A stretch of 64,000 nt of DNA from Streptomyces zhaozhouensis (GCF_900230195.1 NZ_OCNE01000005.1:245475-309474), one strand, 5' to 3'. Positions 1 to 8,682 are shown, counted from the first letter of the stretch. Made by a program: numbers and translations. Notes: generated by a model not told the origin, from the letters alone.

Positions 1-1
1 C

Positions 2-67
2 GGCGACCACGAGTTGATCGCGCCCCGGATGGCGGACGGACCACCGGTCGCGGCACCGGACGGGTGA
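2..67 (+). CDS. Possible 3' end of an upstream gene (partial)
   Basis: An open frame enters from the left edge and stops with TGA at 65-67, giving about 21 residues that begin GDHELIAPRM. It could be the C-terminus of a gene just outside the window, perhaps a regulator or hydrolase of the same sugar cluster. There is too little sequence to name a family. The following 82 bases carry no other clear gene before the binding-protein start. Confidence 0.3.
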   Translation, partial: GDHELIAPRMADGPPVAAPDG

Positions 68-149
68 GATGACCCCCACGAACCCCCACGAAGGGGCGCG
101 CCGGGAACGACGCGTCCGAGGAGCGAACGGACCTGCGAACGAGAGACTG

Positions 150-1388
150 ATGCCAGCTAGCAACGCATGGACCCGCCGGTCGGCGGCGGCCGTCGGGCTG
201 ACGGCGGCCACCCTCGCCGCCGGGCTCACCGGCTGCGCCGCCGAACCCGACCCGGACACGGTGACGGTGCTCAACTCGGCGACCGACACGGCCGAACACG
301 AGGCCAACCAGGACTTCTTCGACCGCTGCGCCGAGCCCCTGGGGCTGCGGGTGGAGCAGATCAGCGTGCCGGCCGACCAGGTGGCGTCCAAGGCGCTGCG
401 GATGGCGTCGTCCGACTCGCTGACCGACATCCTGGAGTTGGACGGCTCCGAGCTGCCGCAGTTCGCCGAGACGGACGGCCTGCGGCCGATCGGGGAAGTA
501 GGCGTGGAGACGGAGGGGCTCTCGGACAGCTCGGTCTCGCTGGGCTCTTTCGAGGACACCCAGTACGGGGTGGCTCGCTCGGTCAACTCCCTGGCGCTGA
601 TCTACAACACCGAGCTGCTGGCCGAGGCCGGCCTTGAGCCGCCCACGACCTGGGACGAACTCCGTACTGCTGCTGCGGAGTTGACGCGGGGCGACACCTA
701 CGGGATGGCGTTCAGCGCCAGCCCGGACGCGGACGGTGTCTACCAGTTCCTGCCGTTCTTCTGGTCGGCGGGCGGCGACGAGTCGCGACTGGCCGAGGGC
801 GAGGGCGGCGCGTCGGCGCTGGCGCTCTGGAAGGAGCTGGTCGACTCCGGCTCCGCCTCGCGCTCGGTGGTCAACTGGAACCAGCAGGATGTCAACGACC
901 AGTTTGTCTCGGGCCGCGCGGCGATGATGATCAACGGCCCCTGGCAGGTCCCGGTCCTGGACGCACAGGACGACGTGGACTGGGCGGTGGCGTCGATCCC
1001 GGTGCCCGAGGCGGGCGTCGACCCGCTGCCGCCGATCGGCGGCACGGTGATGACCGTGCCGAAGAACGACGACCGGGAACGGGAGCGCAACGCGGGCCGG
1101 GTGCTCAACTGCCTCAACTCGCGGGAGAACCAGCTGGCCTGGGGCGAGCGGGTGAACAACGTGCCGACCCGGGCCGAGGCCGCGGCCGCCTACCGGGAGC
1201 AGAACCCGAAGCTGGCGCCGTTCGCCGACCTGGTGGAGACCGCGCGCTCGCGCACGGCGGTGGTCGGCACTCGGTGGCCGGTGGTCGGCGACGCGCTGGC
1301 CGGCGCGTTCCAGTCCGTGTTGACCGGACGCTCCTCCCCCGAGGACGCGCTGCGGAACGCCCAGCGGCAGGCGGGTGAGGACGGATGA
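150..1388 (+). CDS. Sugar ABC transporter substrate-binding lipoprotein
   Basis: Extracytoplasmic solute-binding protein of the carbohydrate (family 1, MalE-like) type, 412 aa. It should capture an oligosaccharide outside the membrane and hand it to the two permeases that follow. The start at 150 was preferred to an in-frame ATG at 69 because it places a lipoprotein signal at the N-terminus: two arginines, a hydrophobic stretch and the lipobox LTGC with Cys29. It overlaps the next gene by 4 bases (ATGA), so translation is probably coupled. The beta-glucosidase and alpha-xylosidase downstream suggest a xyloglucan-derived ligand. That is inference; the binding site cannot be read by eye. Confidence 0.9.
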   Translation: MPASNAWTRRSAAAVGLTAATLAAGLTGCAAEPDPDTVTVLNSATDTAEHEANQDFFDRCAEPLGLRVEQISVPADQVASKALRMASSDSLTDILELDGSELPQFAETDGLRPIGEVGVETEGLSDSSVSLGSFEDTQYGVARSVNSLALIYNTELLAEAGLEPPTTWDELRTAAAELTRGDTYGMAFSASPDADGVYQFLPFFWSAGGDESRLAEGEGGASALALWKELVDSGSASRSVVNWNQQDVNDQFVSGRAAMMINGPWQVPVLDAQDDVDWAVASIPVPEAGVDPLPPIGGTVMTVPKNDDRERERNAGRVLNCLNSRENQLAWGERVNNVPTRAEAAAAYREQNPKLAPFADLVETARSRTAVVGTRWPVVGDALAGAFQSVLTGRSSPEDALRNAQRQAGEDG

Positions 1389-2308
1389 GCGCGACGACCG
1401 AGCGGACCCGGGCGCGGAGCCCGCGCGTGCGGGCGCTGTACCGCTGGCTGTTCGTGCTGCCGGCCGTGCTCTACATGCTGGCGTTCTTCGGCTATCCGCT
1501 GGTTCGGAACGTGCTGATGAGCTTCCAGGAGTTCACTCCGCGCACGTACTTCACCGGTGAGTCCCCGTTCAACGGACTGGACAACTGGCGGGCGGTCTTC
1601 GAAGACCCGCTGTTGAAGGACGCGTTCTGGCAGACGATGGTCTTCACCGTCGGCTCGCTGGTCGGCCAGTTCACCCTCGGGATGGCGCTCGCGGTCTTCT
1701 TCTCCCGGCGGTTCCGGCTCTCCGGCCTGGTAAGGGCGGTGCTGCTGCTGCCGTGGCTGGTCCCGATGGTGGTCTCGGCGGTGGTCTGGCGACGGATCAT
1801 GGACGAGGACCACGGGGTGCTCAACAGCTTCCTTGAGACGGTGGGCCTGAGCTCCGACGGGGTGCCGTGGCTGTCCAGTCCGAGCGTCGCGCTGCTCTCG
1901 GTGATCCTGGTCAACATCTGGATCGGCATCCCGTTCAACATGGTGATCCTGTACGGCGGTCTCCAGGAGATCCCCGAGGAGCTGTACGAGGCGGCGGCGC
2001 TGGACGGCGCGGGACCGTGGCGGACGTTCTGGCGGATCACGCTGCCGATGCTGCGCCCGGTGGTCACCGTGGTACTGGTTCTGGGCTTCATGTCCACCGT
2101 GAAGATCCTGGACCTGGTGCTGGCGCTGACCGGCGGCGGGCCGGCCGACTCGACCCAGACCCTGGGCACGCTCACCTACCAGCTCTCCTTCCTGCGCCTG
2201 GACTTCGGTCAGGGCGCGGTGGTGGGCAACATCCTGATCGTGATCAGCGCGGTCTTTGCCGTGCTCTATCTGCGCGCCAACCGGGCCGACCAGGGCTCGG
2301 GGAGGTGA
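1385..2308 (+). CDS. Sugar ABC transporter permease (MalF type)
   Basis: Inner-membrane permease of the CUT1 carbohydrate importers, 307 aa. About six hydrophobic segments are visible, and near residues 200-215 there is the EAA loop (sequence LYEAAALDGAG) that docks the ATPase. It starts inside the stop of the binding-protein gene. No ATPase gene is present in the cassette, so the importer probably uses a shared MsiK-type ATPase encoded elsewhere, as is usual for CUT1 systems in Streptomyces. Confidence 0.93.
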   Translation: MSATTERTRARSPRVRALYRWLFVLPAVLYMLAFFGYPLVRNVLMSFQEFTPRTYFTGESPFNGLDNWRAVFEDPLLKDAFWQTMVFTVGSLVGQFTLGMALAVFFSRRFRLSGLVRAVLLLPWLVPMVVSAVVWRRIMDEDHGVLNSFLETVGLSSDGVPWLSSPSVALLSVILVNIWIGIPFNMVILYGGLQEIPEELYEAAALDGAGPWRTFWRITLPMLRPVVTVVLVLGFMSTVKILDLVLALTGGGPADSTQTLGTLTYQLSFLRLDFGQGAVVGNILIVISAVFAVLYLRANRADQGSGR

Positions 2309-2315
2309 GGTGACG

Positions 2316-3143
2316 ATGCGACAGCGGACAAGCCGTTCCCCGGTGGCCCGTTGGGGCAGCACGGTGGTGGCACTGCTGGTACTGGCCGTGATGCTCTTCC
2401 CCGTGTACTGGATGGTCTCGACGGCCCTCCAGCCGCACTCCTCGATCGCCTCGGCCGACCTGATCCCGACCTCGCCGAGCCTGGACAACTTCCGCACCGC
2501 GCTGGACAGCCAGGGTGGTTCGCTGGTCACCAGCCTGGTGGTCGCGCTGGGCGCCGTGGTGGTCTGTCTGGCGCTGGCGGCGCCGGCGGCCTACGGACTG
2601 GCGCAGTTCGGGCTGCGCGGCGGGCGGTCGATCGTCTTCGGCACGCTGATCACCCAGATGGTGCCGGGGATCGTGGTGGCCAACGCGCTCTACAGCGCCT
2701 ACGCGGAGCTTGGACTGGTCAACTCCTATCTGGGGCTGATCCTGGCGGACGCCTCGCTGGGGCTGCCGTTCGCGATCGTGCTGCTGCGGGCGTTCATGGT
2801 CTCCATCCCCTCGGAGGTGGTGGAGGCGGCGATGGTGGACGGCGCCAACCGGTTCACCGCGTTCGTGCGGATCGTGCTCCCGATGAGCCGGAACGCGTTG
2901 ATCACCTCGGGGCTCTTCGCCTTCCTCTTCGCGTGGGCGGACTTCGTCTTCGCGCTGACCCTCAACACGACGGACGACGTCCAGCCGGTCACCCTCGGGC
3001 TTTACCAGTTCATCGGGGCCCATGTGAGCGACTGGGGAGCGGTGATGGCCACCGCGGTGCTGTCCGCCATCCCGGCGGCGATCCTGCTGGTCGTCGCGCA
3101 GAGGTACATCGCCGCCGGGATCGCCGGCGGCTCCATCAAGTAG
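2316..3143 (+). CDS. Sugar ABC transporter permease (MalG type)
   Basis: Second CUT1 permease, 275 aa, with several membrane segments and the EAA loop (VVEAAMVDGAN) in the C-terminal half. The chosen ATG at 2316 lies 10 bases after a GGAGG ribosome site that overlaps the stop of the previous gene. An in-frame GTG at 2310 is possible but too close to that site. It is the last transporter gene before a strong hairpin and the two glycosidases. Confidence 0.92.
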   Translation: MRQRTSRSPVARWGSTVVALLVLAVMLFPVYWMVSTALQPHSSIASADLIPTSPSLDNFRTALDSQGGSLVTSLVVALGAVVVCLALAAPAAYGLAQFGLRGGRSIVFGTLITQMVPGIVVANALYSAYAELGLVNSYLGLILADASLGLPFAIVLLRAFMVSIPSEVVEAAMVDGANRFTAFVRIVLPMSRNALITSGLFAFLFAWADFVFALTLNTTDDVQPVTLGLYQFIGAHVSDWGAVMATAVLSAIPAAILLVVAQRYIAAGIAGGSIK

Positions 3144-3169
3144 ACGGGCCCCCCGGGGCCGATCAGCCC

Positions 3170-3198
3170 ACCGGGGCGGGCGCTTGGCCCGCCCCGGT
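3170..3198 (+). terminator. Intra-operon hairpin between transporter and hydrolase genes
   Basis: Perfect 12-bp stem (3170-3181 pairs with 3187-3198) with a GCTTG loop, 26 bases after the permease stop. No U-tract follows. It could be a partial terminator or could protect the 3' end of the transporter mRNA, giving less message for the two hydrolases. Confidence 0.6.
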
Positions 3199-3243
3199 GC
3201 GACCACGAGTGGAACCACGATCCTGACGAGGGCCGAGAGCACT

Positions 3244-4695
3244 ATGAGCACGACTGGTTCATCCGATTCCTCCCCCCGCCCCACCGACGACTTCCCCGAG
3301 TTCCCCGCCGGCTTCGCCTTCGGGGCCGCCACGGCGAGCTACCAGGTCGAGGGCGCCCACGACGTCGGCGGGCGGGGCCCTTCGATCTGGGACACGTACT
3401 GCCGCACCCCCGGCAAGGTCGCCGGCGGGGCGACCGGCGACGTGGCCTGCGACCACTACCACCGCTACCGGGAGGACGTGGCGCTGCTGCGCGACCTGGG
3501 CGTGGACGACTACCGGTTCTCGATCGCCTGGCCGCGGGTGCAGCCCACGGGCTCGGGCCCGGCCAACGCGGAGGGGCTGGCGTTCTACGACCGGCTCGTC
3601 GACGAGCTGCTGGAGGCGGGGGTGCGCCCGGCGGCCACGCTCTACCACTGGGACCTGCCGCAGGCGCTGGAGGACCTGGGCGGCTGGCGGGTGCGGGAGA
3701 CCGCGGAGCGGTTCGCCGAGTACACGGCGCTGGTCGCCGACCGGCTGGGCGACCGGGTCACGCGCTGGATCACCCTCAACGAGCCGTTCTGCGCCTCGTT
3801 CGTCGGCTACGCGATCGGCCGGCACGCCCCCGGGGCCAAAGAGGGCAGGGGCGCGCTCGCCGCGGCCCACCACCTGCTGGTCGGCCACGGGCTCGCGGTG
3901 CGGGCGCTGCGCGCGGCCGGCGAGAGCGAGGTGGGGATCACCCTCAACCCGGACCGGCTGCTGCCGGCCACCGACTCGGCGGCCGACCTGGCGGCGGCGT
4001 GCCGGGCCGACACCCTGCACAACGCGGTCTGGTTCGACCCGATCTTCGCCGGGCGCTACCCGGAGCACGAGCGGGAGACCTGGGGTGAGCTGGCCGACGG
4101 CTCCTACCGGCGGGAGGGCGATCTGGAACTGATCGGCGCCCCGCTGGACTTCGTCGGCGTCAACTACTACCGACCGATCACCGTGGCCGACGCCCCGCGC
4201 CGCGAGGCCGACCCGGCGCTTCGGACGGCGGTGGACATCGGCGTCCAGGAGAGCTGGCGGGAGGACGTCCGGCACACCACCATGGGCTGGCCCGTGGTGC
4301 CCGAGGCGTTCACCGAGCTGCTGGTGGAACTCGACCGGCGGTATCCGGACCTGCCGCCGCTGTACATCACCGAGAACGGCTCGGCCGAGGCGGACACCGT
4401 CGCGGAGGACGGGCAGGTGCACGACGCCGACCGGGTCGCCTATCTGCGGGACCACCTGGGGGCGTTGGCCGAGGCGGTGCGCGCGGGCGTGGACGTCCGC
4501 GGCTACTACGTCTGGTCGCTCCTGGACAACTTCGAGTGGGCGTTCGGCTACGACAAGCGCTTCGGCATCGTGCGGGTGGACTACGACACCCTCGAACGCC
4601 TGCCCAAGGACAGCTACCACTGGTACCGGTCCATGATCGGTCACCACCGGCAGCGGCACGACCGGCCCTCGACGGCCGACCGACGACAGGACTAG
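3244..4695 (+). CDS. Beta-glucosidase, glycoside hydrolase family 1
   Basis: Retaining beta-glycosidase of 483 aa, about the usual GH1 length and with no signal peptide, so it should act in the cytoplasm on imported sugars. The acid/base Glu180 sits in TLNEP and the nucleophile Glu377 in ITENG. The GH1 N-terminal signature (FAFGAATASYQVEGA) starts near residue 24. ATG 3244 was chosen over an upstream in-frame start because homology begins just after it. It probably removes terminal beta-linked glucose from oligosaccharides delivered by the adjacent importer, acting alternately with the alpha-xylosidase. Confidence 0.93.
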   Translation: MSTTGSSDSSPRPTDDFPEFPAGFAFGAATASYQVEGAHDVGGRGPSIWDTYCRTPGKVAGGATGDVACDHYHRYREDVALLRDLGVDDYRFSIAWPRVQPTGSGPANAEGLAFYDRLVDELLEAGVRPAATLYHWDLPQALEDLGGWRVRETAERFAEYTALVADRLGDRVTRWITLNEPFCASFVGYAIGRHAPGAKEGRGALAAAHHLLVGHGLAVRALRAAGESEVGITLNPDRLLPATDSAADLAAACRADTLHNAVWFDPIFAGRYPEHERETWGELADGSYRREGDLELIGAPLDFVGVNYYRPITVADAPRREADPALRTAVDIGVQESWREDVRHTTMGWPVVPEAFTELLVELDRRYPDLPPLYITENGSAEADTVAEDGQVHDADRVAYLRDHLGALAEAVRAGVDVRGYYVWSLLDNFEWAFGYDKRFGIVRVDYDTLERLPKDSYHWYRSMIGHHRQRHDRPSTADRRQD

Positions 4696-4710
4696 GGAGA
4701 ACCGAGCACC

Positions 4711-6990
4711 GTGAAGTTCACCGACGGCTACTGGCTGATGAGAGAAGGGGTGGCGGCCTCCTTTGCCACCTGGGTCGCCGACGCCCGGGTGGAGAAGGAC
4801 CGGCTCACCCTGTGGGGCGCCACCGACCGGCGGAGGGGACGCGGCGCGACGCTGAACAGTCCCCTGATGACGGTGGAGTGCTTCTCCCCCGCCGAGGGGG
4901 TGATCGGCGTGCGTTCCACCCACCACGGCGGGCTGCGCGACCGGGGACCGCACTTCGGTCTGAACCCCGAGGAGGGCCACGCGGCGAAGACCCGCGCCGA
5001 CGGCTCCACGCTGGAGTTGACCAGTGGTCCGCTGTCCCTGCGGGTGGACACCGAGGAGCCGTGGCGGCTCGACTTCCTGGCCGAGGGGCGCGTGCTCACC
5101 TCGGCCGGCAAGCGCGGCACCGGCTTCGCCACCTCGGGGGGCGAGCACCACAGCCTGACGCAACTGTCCCTGGGCGTAGGCGAGTTGGTCTACGGTCTGG
5201 GCGAACGCTTCACTCCGTTCGTCAAGAACGGCCAGACGGTCGACGTCTGGCAGGCCGACGGCGGCACGGCCAGTGAGCAGGCTTACAAGAACGTTCCCTT
5301 CTACCTGACCAACCGCGGCTACGGCGTCTTCGTCAACCACCCGGGGCACGTCTCCTACGAGATCGCCTCGGAGGCCGTCGGCAAGGTCCAGTTCAGCGTC
5401 GAGGACCAGTCGGTCGAGTACTACGTGGTCTACGGTCCGACGCCGAAGGAGATCCTGGAGCGCTATACCGCGCTGACCGGACGGCCCGCGCTGCCGCCGG
5501 CGTGGTCGTTCGGGCTCTGGTTGTCCACTTCCTTTACCACTGACTACGACGAGCAGACGGTCAGCAGCTTCGTGCGCGGCATGGCCGAGCGCGAGATCCC
5601 GTTGAGCGTCTTCCACTTCGACTGCTTCTGGATGCGGGCTTACCAGTGGTGCGACTTCACCTGGGACCCCGCGGTCTTCCCCGATCCCGAGGGGATGCTG
5701 ACCCGGCTGAAGGAACGCGGGCTGCGGGTCACGGTGTGGATCAACCCCTACATCGGGCAGAAGTCCCCGCTCTTCGAGGAGGGCAAGCGCCTGGGCCACC
5801 TGGTCCGCACCCCCGAGGGCGACGTCTGGCAGTGGGACATGTGGCAGGCGGGCATGGCACTGGTGGACTTCACCAGTCCGCCGGCCAGGGAGTGGTACGC
5901 GGAGAAGCTGCGGGCGCTGCTGCGGCAGGGCGTGGACGGCTTCAAGACGGACTTCGGCGAGCGGGTGCCGACGGACGTGGTCTGGGCCGACGGCTCCGAC
6001 CCGGCGCGGATGCACAACTACTACGCGCAGCTCTACAACGAGACCGTCTTCCAGGTGCTGCGGGAGGAGCGCGGCGAGGGCGAGGCCGTGGTCTTCGCCC
6101 GCTCGGCGACCACCGGCGGGCAGCAGTTCCCCGTCCACTGGGGCGGTGACTGCGAGTCCACCTTCGAGGCGATGGCCGAGTCGTTGCGCGGCGGCCTCTC
6201 GCTCGGCCTCGGCGGCTTCGGCTTCTGGAGCCACGACATCGGCGGTTTCGAGGGCGTCCCGACGCCGGCGGTCTTCAAGCGGTGGGTGCAGTTCGGCCTG
6301 CTCTCCTCGCACAGCCGGCTGCACGGCTCGTACTCCTACCGCGTGCCGTGGGAGTACGACGAGGAGGCGGTCGACGTCACCCGGGACTTCACCCGGCTGA
6401 AGAACCGGCTGGCGCCCTATCTGCTGCGCGCCGCCGAGCAGGCCGGGGAGCGGGGCACGCCGATGATGCGGGCCATGCTCCTGGAGTTCCCGGAGGACCC
6501 GTCCACCCACACGCTGGACCGGCAGTACATGCTGGGCGAGAACCTGCTGGTCGCGCCGGTCTTCAGCGAGGACGGCGAGATCGAGTACTACGTGCCGGAG
6601 GGCGACTGGACCCACCTGCTGACCGGCGAACGGGTCTCCGGACCCGGCTGGCGGCGGGAACGGTACGGCTTCGACAGCCTGCCGCTGCTGGCCAGGCCGG
6701 GGTCGGTCATCCCGTTCGGGGCGCACGACGACAGCCCGGAGTACGACTGGGCCGACGCCGTGACCCTGCGGGTGCACGCCCCCGAGGACGGTACCGAGGT
6801 CGTCACCCGGGTGCCGGCCCCCGGGGACAACCAGGCGGCCGTCTTCCGCACGGTGCGCAGCGGCGACACGCTGACCGTCACGGCGGAGGGCGCGCGTGGC
6901 CGCTGGTCGGTCGTGCTGGCCGGGGCCGACGGCTACGGCGAGCCGGTGGCGGTCGCCGAGGGCGCCGACACGGTCACCTTGCCGGTGTAG
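4711..6990 (+). CDS. yicI: Alpha-xylosidase, glycoside hydrolase family 31 (YicI-like)
   Basis: 759-aa GH31 enzyme close in length and layout to Escherichia coli YicI, which releases alpha-1,6-xylose from isoprimeverose and xyloglucan oligosaccharides. The likely nucleophile is Asp414 in KTDFGE and the acid/base Asp480 in HWGGD, nearly the same numbering as YicI (416 and 482). The segment FHFDCFWM near residue 301 and QWCDF near 312 also match the YicI substrate pocket. GTG start at 4711 is preceded by AGGGAGA at 4694-4700. No signal peptide, so cytoplasmic. Last gene of the cassette. Confidence 0.92.
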   Translation: MKFTDGYWLMREGVAASFATWVADARVEKDRLTLWGATDRRRGRGATLNSPLMTVECFSPAEGVIGVRSTHHGGLRDRGPHFGLNPEEGHAAKTRADGSTLELTSGPLSLRVDTEEPWRLDFLAEGRVLTSAGKRGTGFATSGGEHHSLTQLSLGVGELVYGLGERFTPFVKNGQTVDVWQADGGTASEQAYKNVPFYLTNRGYGVFVNHPGHVSYEIASEAVGKVQFSVEDQSVEYYVVYGPTPKEILERYTALTGRPALPPAWSFGLWLSTSFTTDYDEQTVSSFVRGMAEREIPLSVFHFDCFWMRAYQWCDFTWDPAVFPDPEGMLTRLKERGLRVTVWINPYIGQKSPLFEEGKRLGHLVRTPEGDVWQWDMWQAGMALVDFTSPPAREWYAEKLRALLRQGVDGFKTDFGERVPTDVVWADGSDPARMHNYYAQLYNETVFQVLREERGEGEAVVFARSATTGGQQFPVHWGGDCESTFEAMAESLRGGLSLGLGGFGFWSHDIGGFEGVPTPAVFKRWVQFGLLSSHSRLHGSYSYRVPWEYDEEAVDVTRDFTRLKNRLAPYLLRAAEQAGERGTPMMRAMLLEFPEDPSTHTLDRQYMLGENLLVAPVFSEDGEIEYYVPEGDWTHLLTGERVSGPGWRRERYGFDSLPLLARPGSVIPFGAHDDSPEYDWADAVTLRVHAPEDGTEVVTRVPAPGDNQAAVFRTVRSGDTLTVTAEGARGRWSVVLAGADGYGEPVAVAEGADTVTLPV

Positions 6991-7074
6991 CGGCTGGCCC
7001 TGCCGGCCGGGTCGGAACGACCACCCGCCTGGCCGGTGCGGACCGTGGTCGCCCGCCACCCGCCAGGAACGCAC

Positions 7075-7136
7075 CGCGCGGTTCCCCGCGCCCCCAAGCC
7101 GCCCACCGACGGTGAAGGGCCGCGGGGAACCGCGCG
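7075..7136. repeat. Inverted repeat pair A (CGCGGGGAACCGCGCG family)
   Basis: CGCGCGGTTCCCCGCG at 7075-7090 is the exact reverse complement of CGCGGGGAACCGCGCG at 7121-7136. The 30-base spacer makes a 16-bp stem possible. The same 16-mer occurs inside cvnA at 29171-29186, so this is a dispersed element rather than a one-off terminator. Confidence 0.8.
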
Positions 7137-7218
7137 AGCGACCCCACACCGGGCCGCGGACCACCACCCACCCAGACCGGCAGGGTCAGTAGTCGTCTGC
7201 GGCCCGCCACCCATGCAC

Positions 7219-7319
7219 CGCGCAGTTCCCCGCGCCCCCAAACAGGCCGCCACCTGCCGAACGTGAACCCGCACCCGACCCGACCACGCCCACCACACAG
7301 GGGCGCGGGGAACTGCGCG
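7219..7319. repeat. Inverted repeat pair B (GGGGCGCGGGGAACTGCGCG)
   Basis: The 20-mer GGGGCGCGGGGAACTGCGCG at 7300-7319 is the exact reverse complement of 7219-7238, with a 61-base spacer. It differs from pair A mainly by CTGCG for CCGCG, so four copies of one element lie within 250 bases. The tail after each forward copy (GCGAGC.ACC..ACACC) is also similar. Confidence 0.8.
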
Positions 7320-7457
7320 AGCAACCACACACCCGGGCTCACGCCGACAACCCACCGCCACCGCCCCACCACCGTCGTCGCTCCGCCCCCACCCTCCGTG
7401 AGGGGCACGTTTGAGCCGGACTCGACCGGGAACCCGCCGTTGTCGAGGTGATAAGAC

Positions 7458-7625
7458 ATGCCGGAAACGAGCCGGACGATCGCGAACACGCCCGCTCACC
7501 CCACCCACGAGCCCCCCGGTCACCAAGAGTGGCGGCCGGTGCTTGAGGGCCGCGCGGCCGAGCGCGCCCTCGGCTCCGTGCCCGAACGGGCCGTCTTCGG
7601 AGAGCAGCTGCCGGAGACCGACTGA
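7458..7625 (+). CDS. Small hypothetical protein (55 aa)
   Basis: ATG at 7458 follows GAGGTGAT with good spacing and opens a 55-codon frame that ends in TGA at 7623-7625, 52 bases before the endonuclease-like gene. The product is polar, with early Pro/His residues and then WRPVLEGRAAERALGSVPERAVFGEQ. No family was recognised. The ribosome site and codon bias support expression, but the repeat-rich upstream DNA leaves room for a chance ORF. Confidence 0.5.
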   Translation: MPETSRTIANTPAHPTHEPPGHQEWRPVLEGRAAERALGSVPERAVFGEQLPETD

Positions 7626-7677
7626 CCCGTGGGGCGACGCGGAGCGCGGGCCCCACCGCGGTGGGAGGAGACGCGGG

Positions 7678-8310
7678 ATGACCGCACAGACGAAACGTAC
7701 GGCGCGGGCGCTGCTCGACCGCTGCGGCCAGACCTACGCGGCGCAGGCCGGCATCCGGCTGCGGGACACCCCGGCGCCGCTCTACCAGACGCTGGTCCTC
7801 GCCCATCTGCTGTCGGCCAGGATCAAGGCCGACGTGGCGGTGGCGGCGGCCCGCGCGCTCTTCGACGCGGGGATGCGCACGCCGCGCGCCATGGCGGACG
7901 CCGACTGGCAGCGGCGGGTCGACGCCCTCGGCGAGGGGCACTACCGCCGCTACGACGAACGGACGGCCACCCAGCTCGGTGACGGGGCCCGGCTGCTGCT
8001 CGACCGCTACGGCGGCGACGTGCGGCGGATACGCGCGGACGCGCCGTCCCGGCTGCGGGAGTACCCCGGCATCGGCCCGATGGGCGTGGACATCTTCCTG
8101 CGCGAGGTGCAGGCGGTCTGGCCCGAGTTCGCCCCCTACGTCGACGACAGGACCAAGGAGGGCGCCGGCCGGATCGGGCTGCCCCGCTCGCCGAAGGCCC
8201 TGTCCGGATTGGTACGGCGCGCCGATGTCGCCCGACTCACCGCCGGGCTTGTCCGGGTATCCCTGGACAAGAGGTTGGCCAGGGACGTGACCGACCTGGC
8301 CCGCGCCTGA
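7678..8310 (+). CDS. Endonuclease III-like HhH protein
   Basis: 210-aa protein resembling the HhH-GPD DNA glycosylase/endonuclease fold. A helix-hairpin-helix is seen near residues 120-135 (LREYPGIGPMGVD), with the family's aspartate in GVDIF. No iron-sulfur cysteine cluster is present, unlike classical Nth. ATG 7678 follows GGGAGGAG at 7662-7669. A role in base excision repair is likely from the fold, but the lesion is unknown. It is followed 30 bases later by the DUF3140 gene, probably in the same transcript. Confidence 0.75.
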   Translation: MTAQTKRTARALLDRCGQTYAAQAGIRLRDTPAPLYQTLVLAHLLSARIKADVAVAAARALFDAGMRTPRAMADADWQRRVDALGEGHYRRYDERTATQLGDGARLLLDRYGGDVRRIRADAPSRLREYPGIGPMGVDIFLREVQAVWPEFAPYVDDRTKEGAGRIGLPRSPKALSGLVRRADVARLTAGLVRVSLDKRLARDVTDLARA

Positions 8311-8340
8311 ACCGCGCACGACTGGTCCTGGAGGCGGGAG

Positions 8341-8682
8341 ATGACCGACGCCGAGGCTTTCGAGATGGACGCGCTGTGGGCGGACTTCCACCGCGCGGTG
8401 AACATGACCTCGCAGGAGCTGGCCGCCTGGCTGCGGGTGAGCGGCGCGGGCGAGGAGGCCGAGCGACTGCCGGAGCGCGCCGGTCCCGAACGGGGCCGCG
8501 GTGTCCTCGCCATCCTGCGGAAACGCCAGATGGACCTCACCGAGTCCGACATCGACCTGATGCGCGAGGTCGTGGACACCGTCAACAACGAACGGGCGGC
8601 CGGCCCCCGGGAGGACCGGCCCGAGCCCGACTGGCGTTACCAGCTGATGTCGCTGGGCCACGACCCGCTGCGCGCCGGCTGA
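8341..8682 (+). CDS. DUF3140 domain protein
   Basis: 113-aa protein matching the pattern of DUF3140: an N-terminal LWADFHRAVNMTSQELAAWL segment followed by a VLAILRKRQMDL stretch and a C-terminal WRYQLMSLGHDP. The function of the family is unknown; many members sit near stress or DNA-repair genes. It has a GGAGGCGGG ribosome site immediately upstream and follows the endonuclease-like gene closely. It converges on the metallo-hydrolase gene with 47 bases between the stops. Confidence 0.8.
   Translation: MTDAEAFEMDALWADFHRAVNMTSQELAAWLRVSGAGEEAERLPERAGPERGRGVLAILRKRQMDLTESDIDLMREVVDTVNNERAAGPREDRPEPDWRYQLMSLGHDPLRAG

Larger units (their letters stand above)
6991..7457. other. Gene-free island rich in inverted repeats
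   Basis: 467 bases between the alpha-xylosidase stop and a small ORF. It holds two inverted-repeat pairs (7075-7136 and 7219-7319) and no convincing gene. Open frames here come from GC bias and lack ribosome sites or family resemblance. Confidence 0.6.

Noticed and set aside
3259..7167. A 1,302-codon open frame on the minus strand opposite the two glycosidases
   Set aside because: It is antisense to two well-supported enzymes with catalytic motifs. Such frames are usual in very GC-rich coding DNA, and the translation is Arg/Pro/His-rich without a family.
7071..7330. Simple rho-independent terminators for the alpha-xylosidase gene
   Set aside because: The stems have long spacers (30 and 61 bases), no U-tracts, and the same sequence occurs inside cvnA. 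They look like dispersed repeats, although some termination effect is possible.
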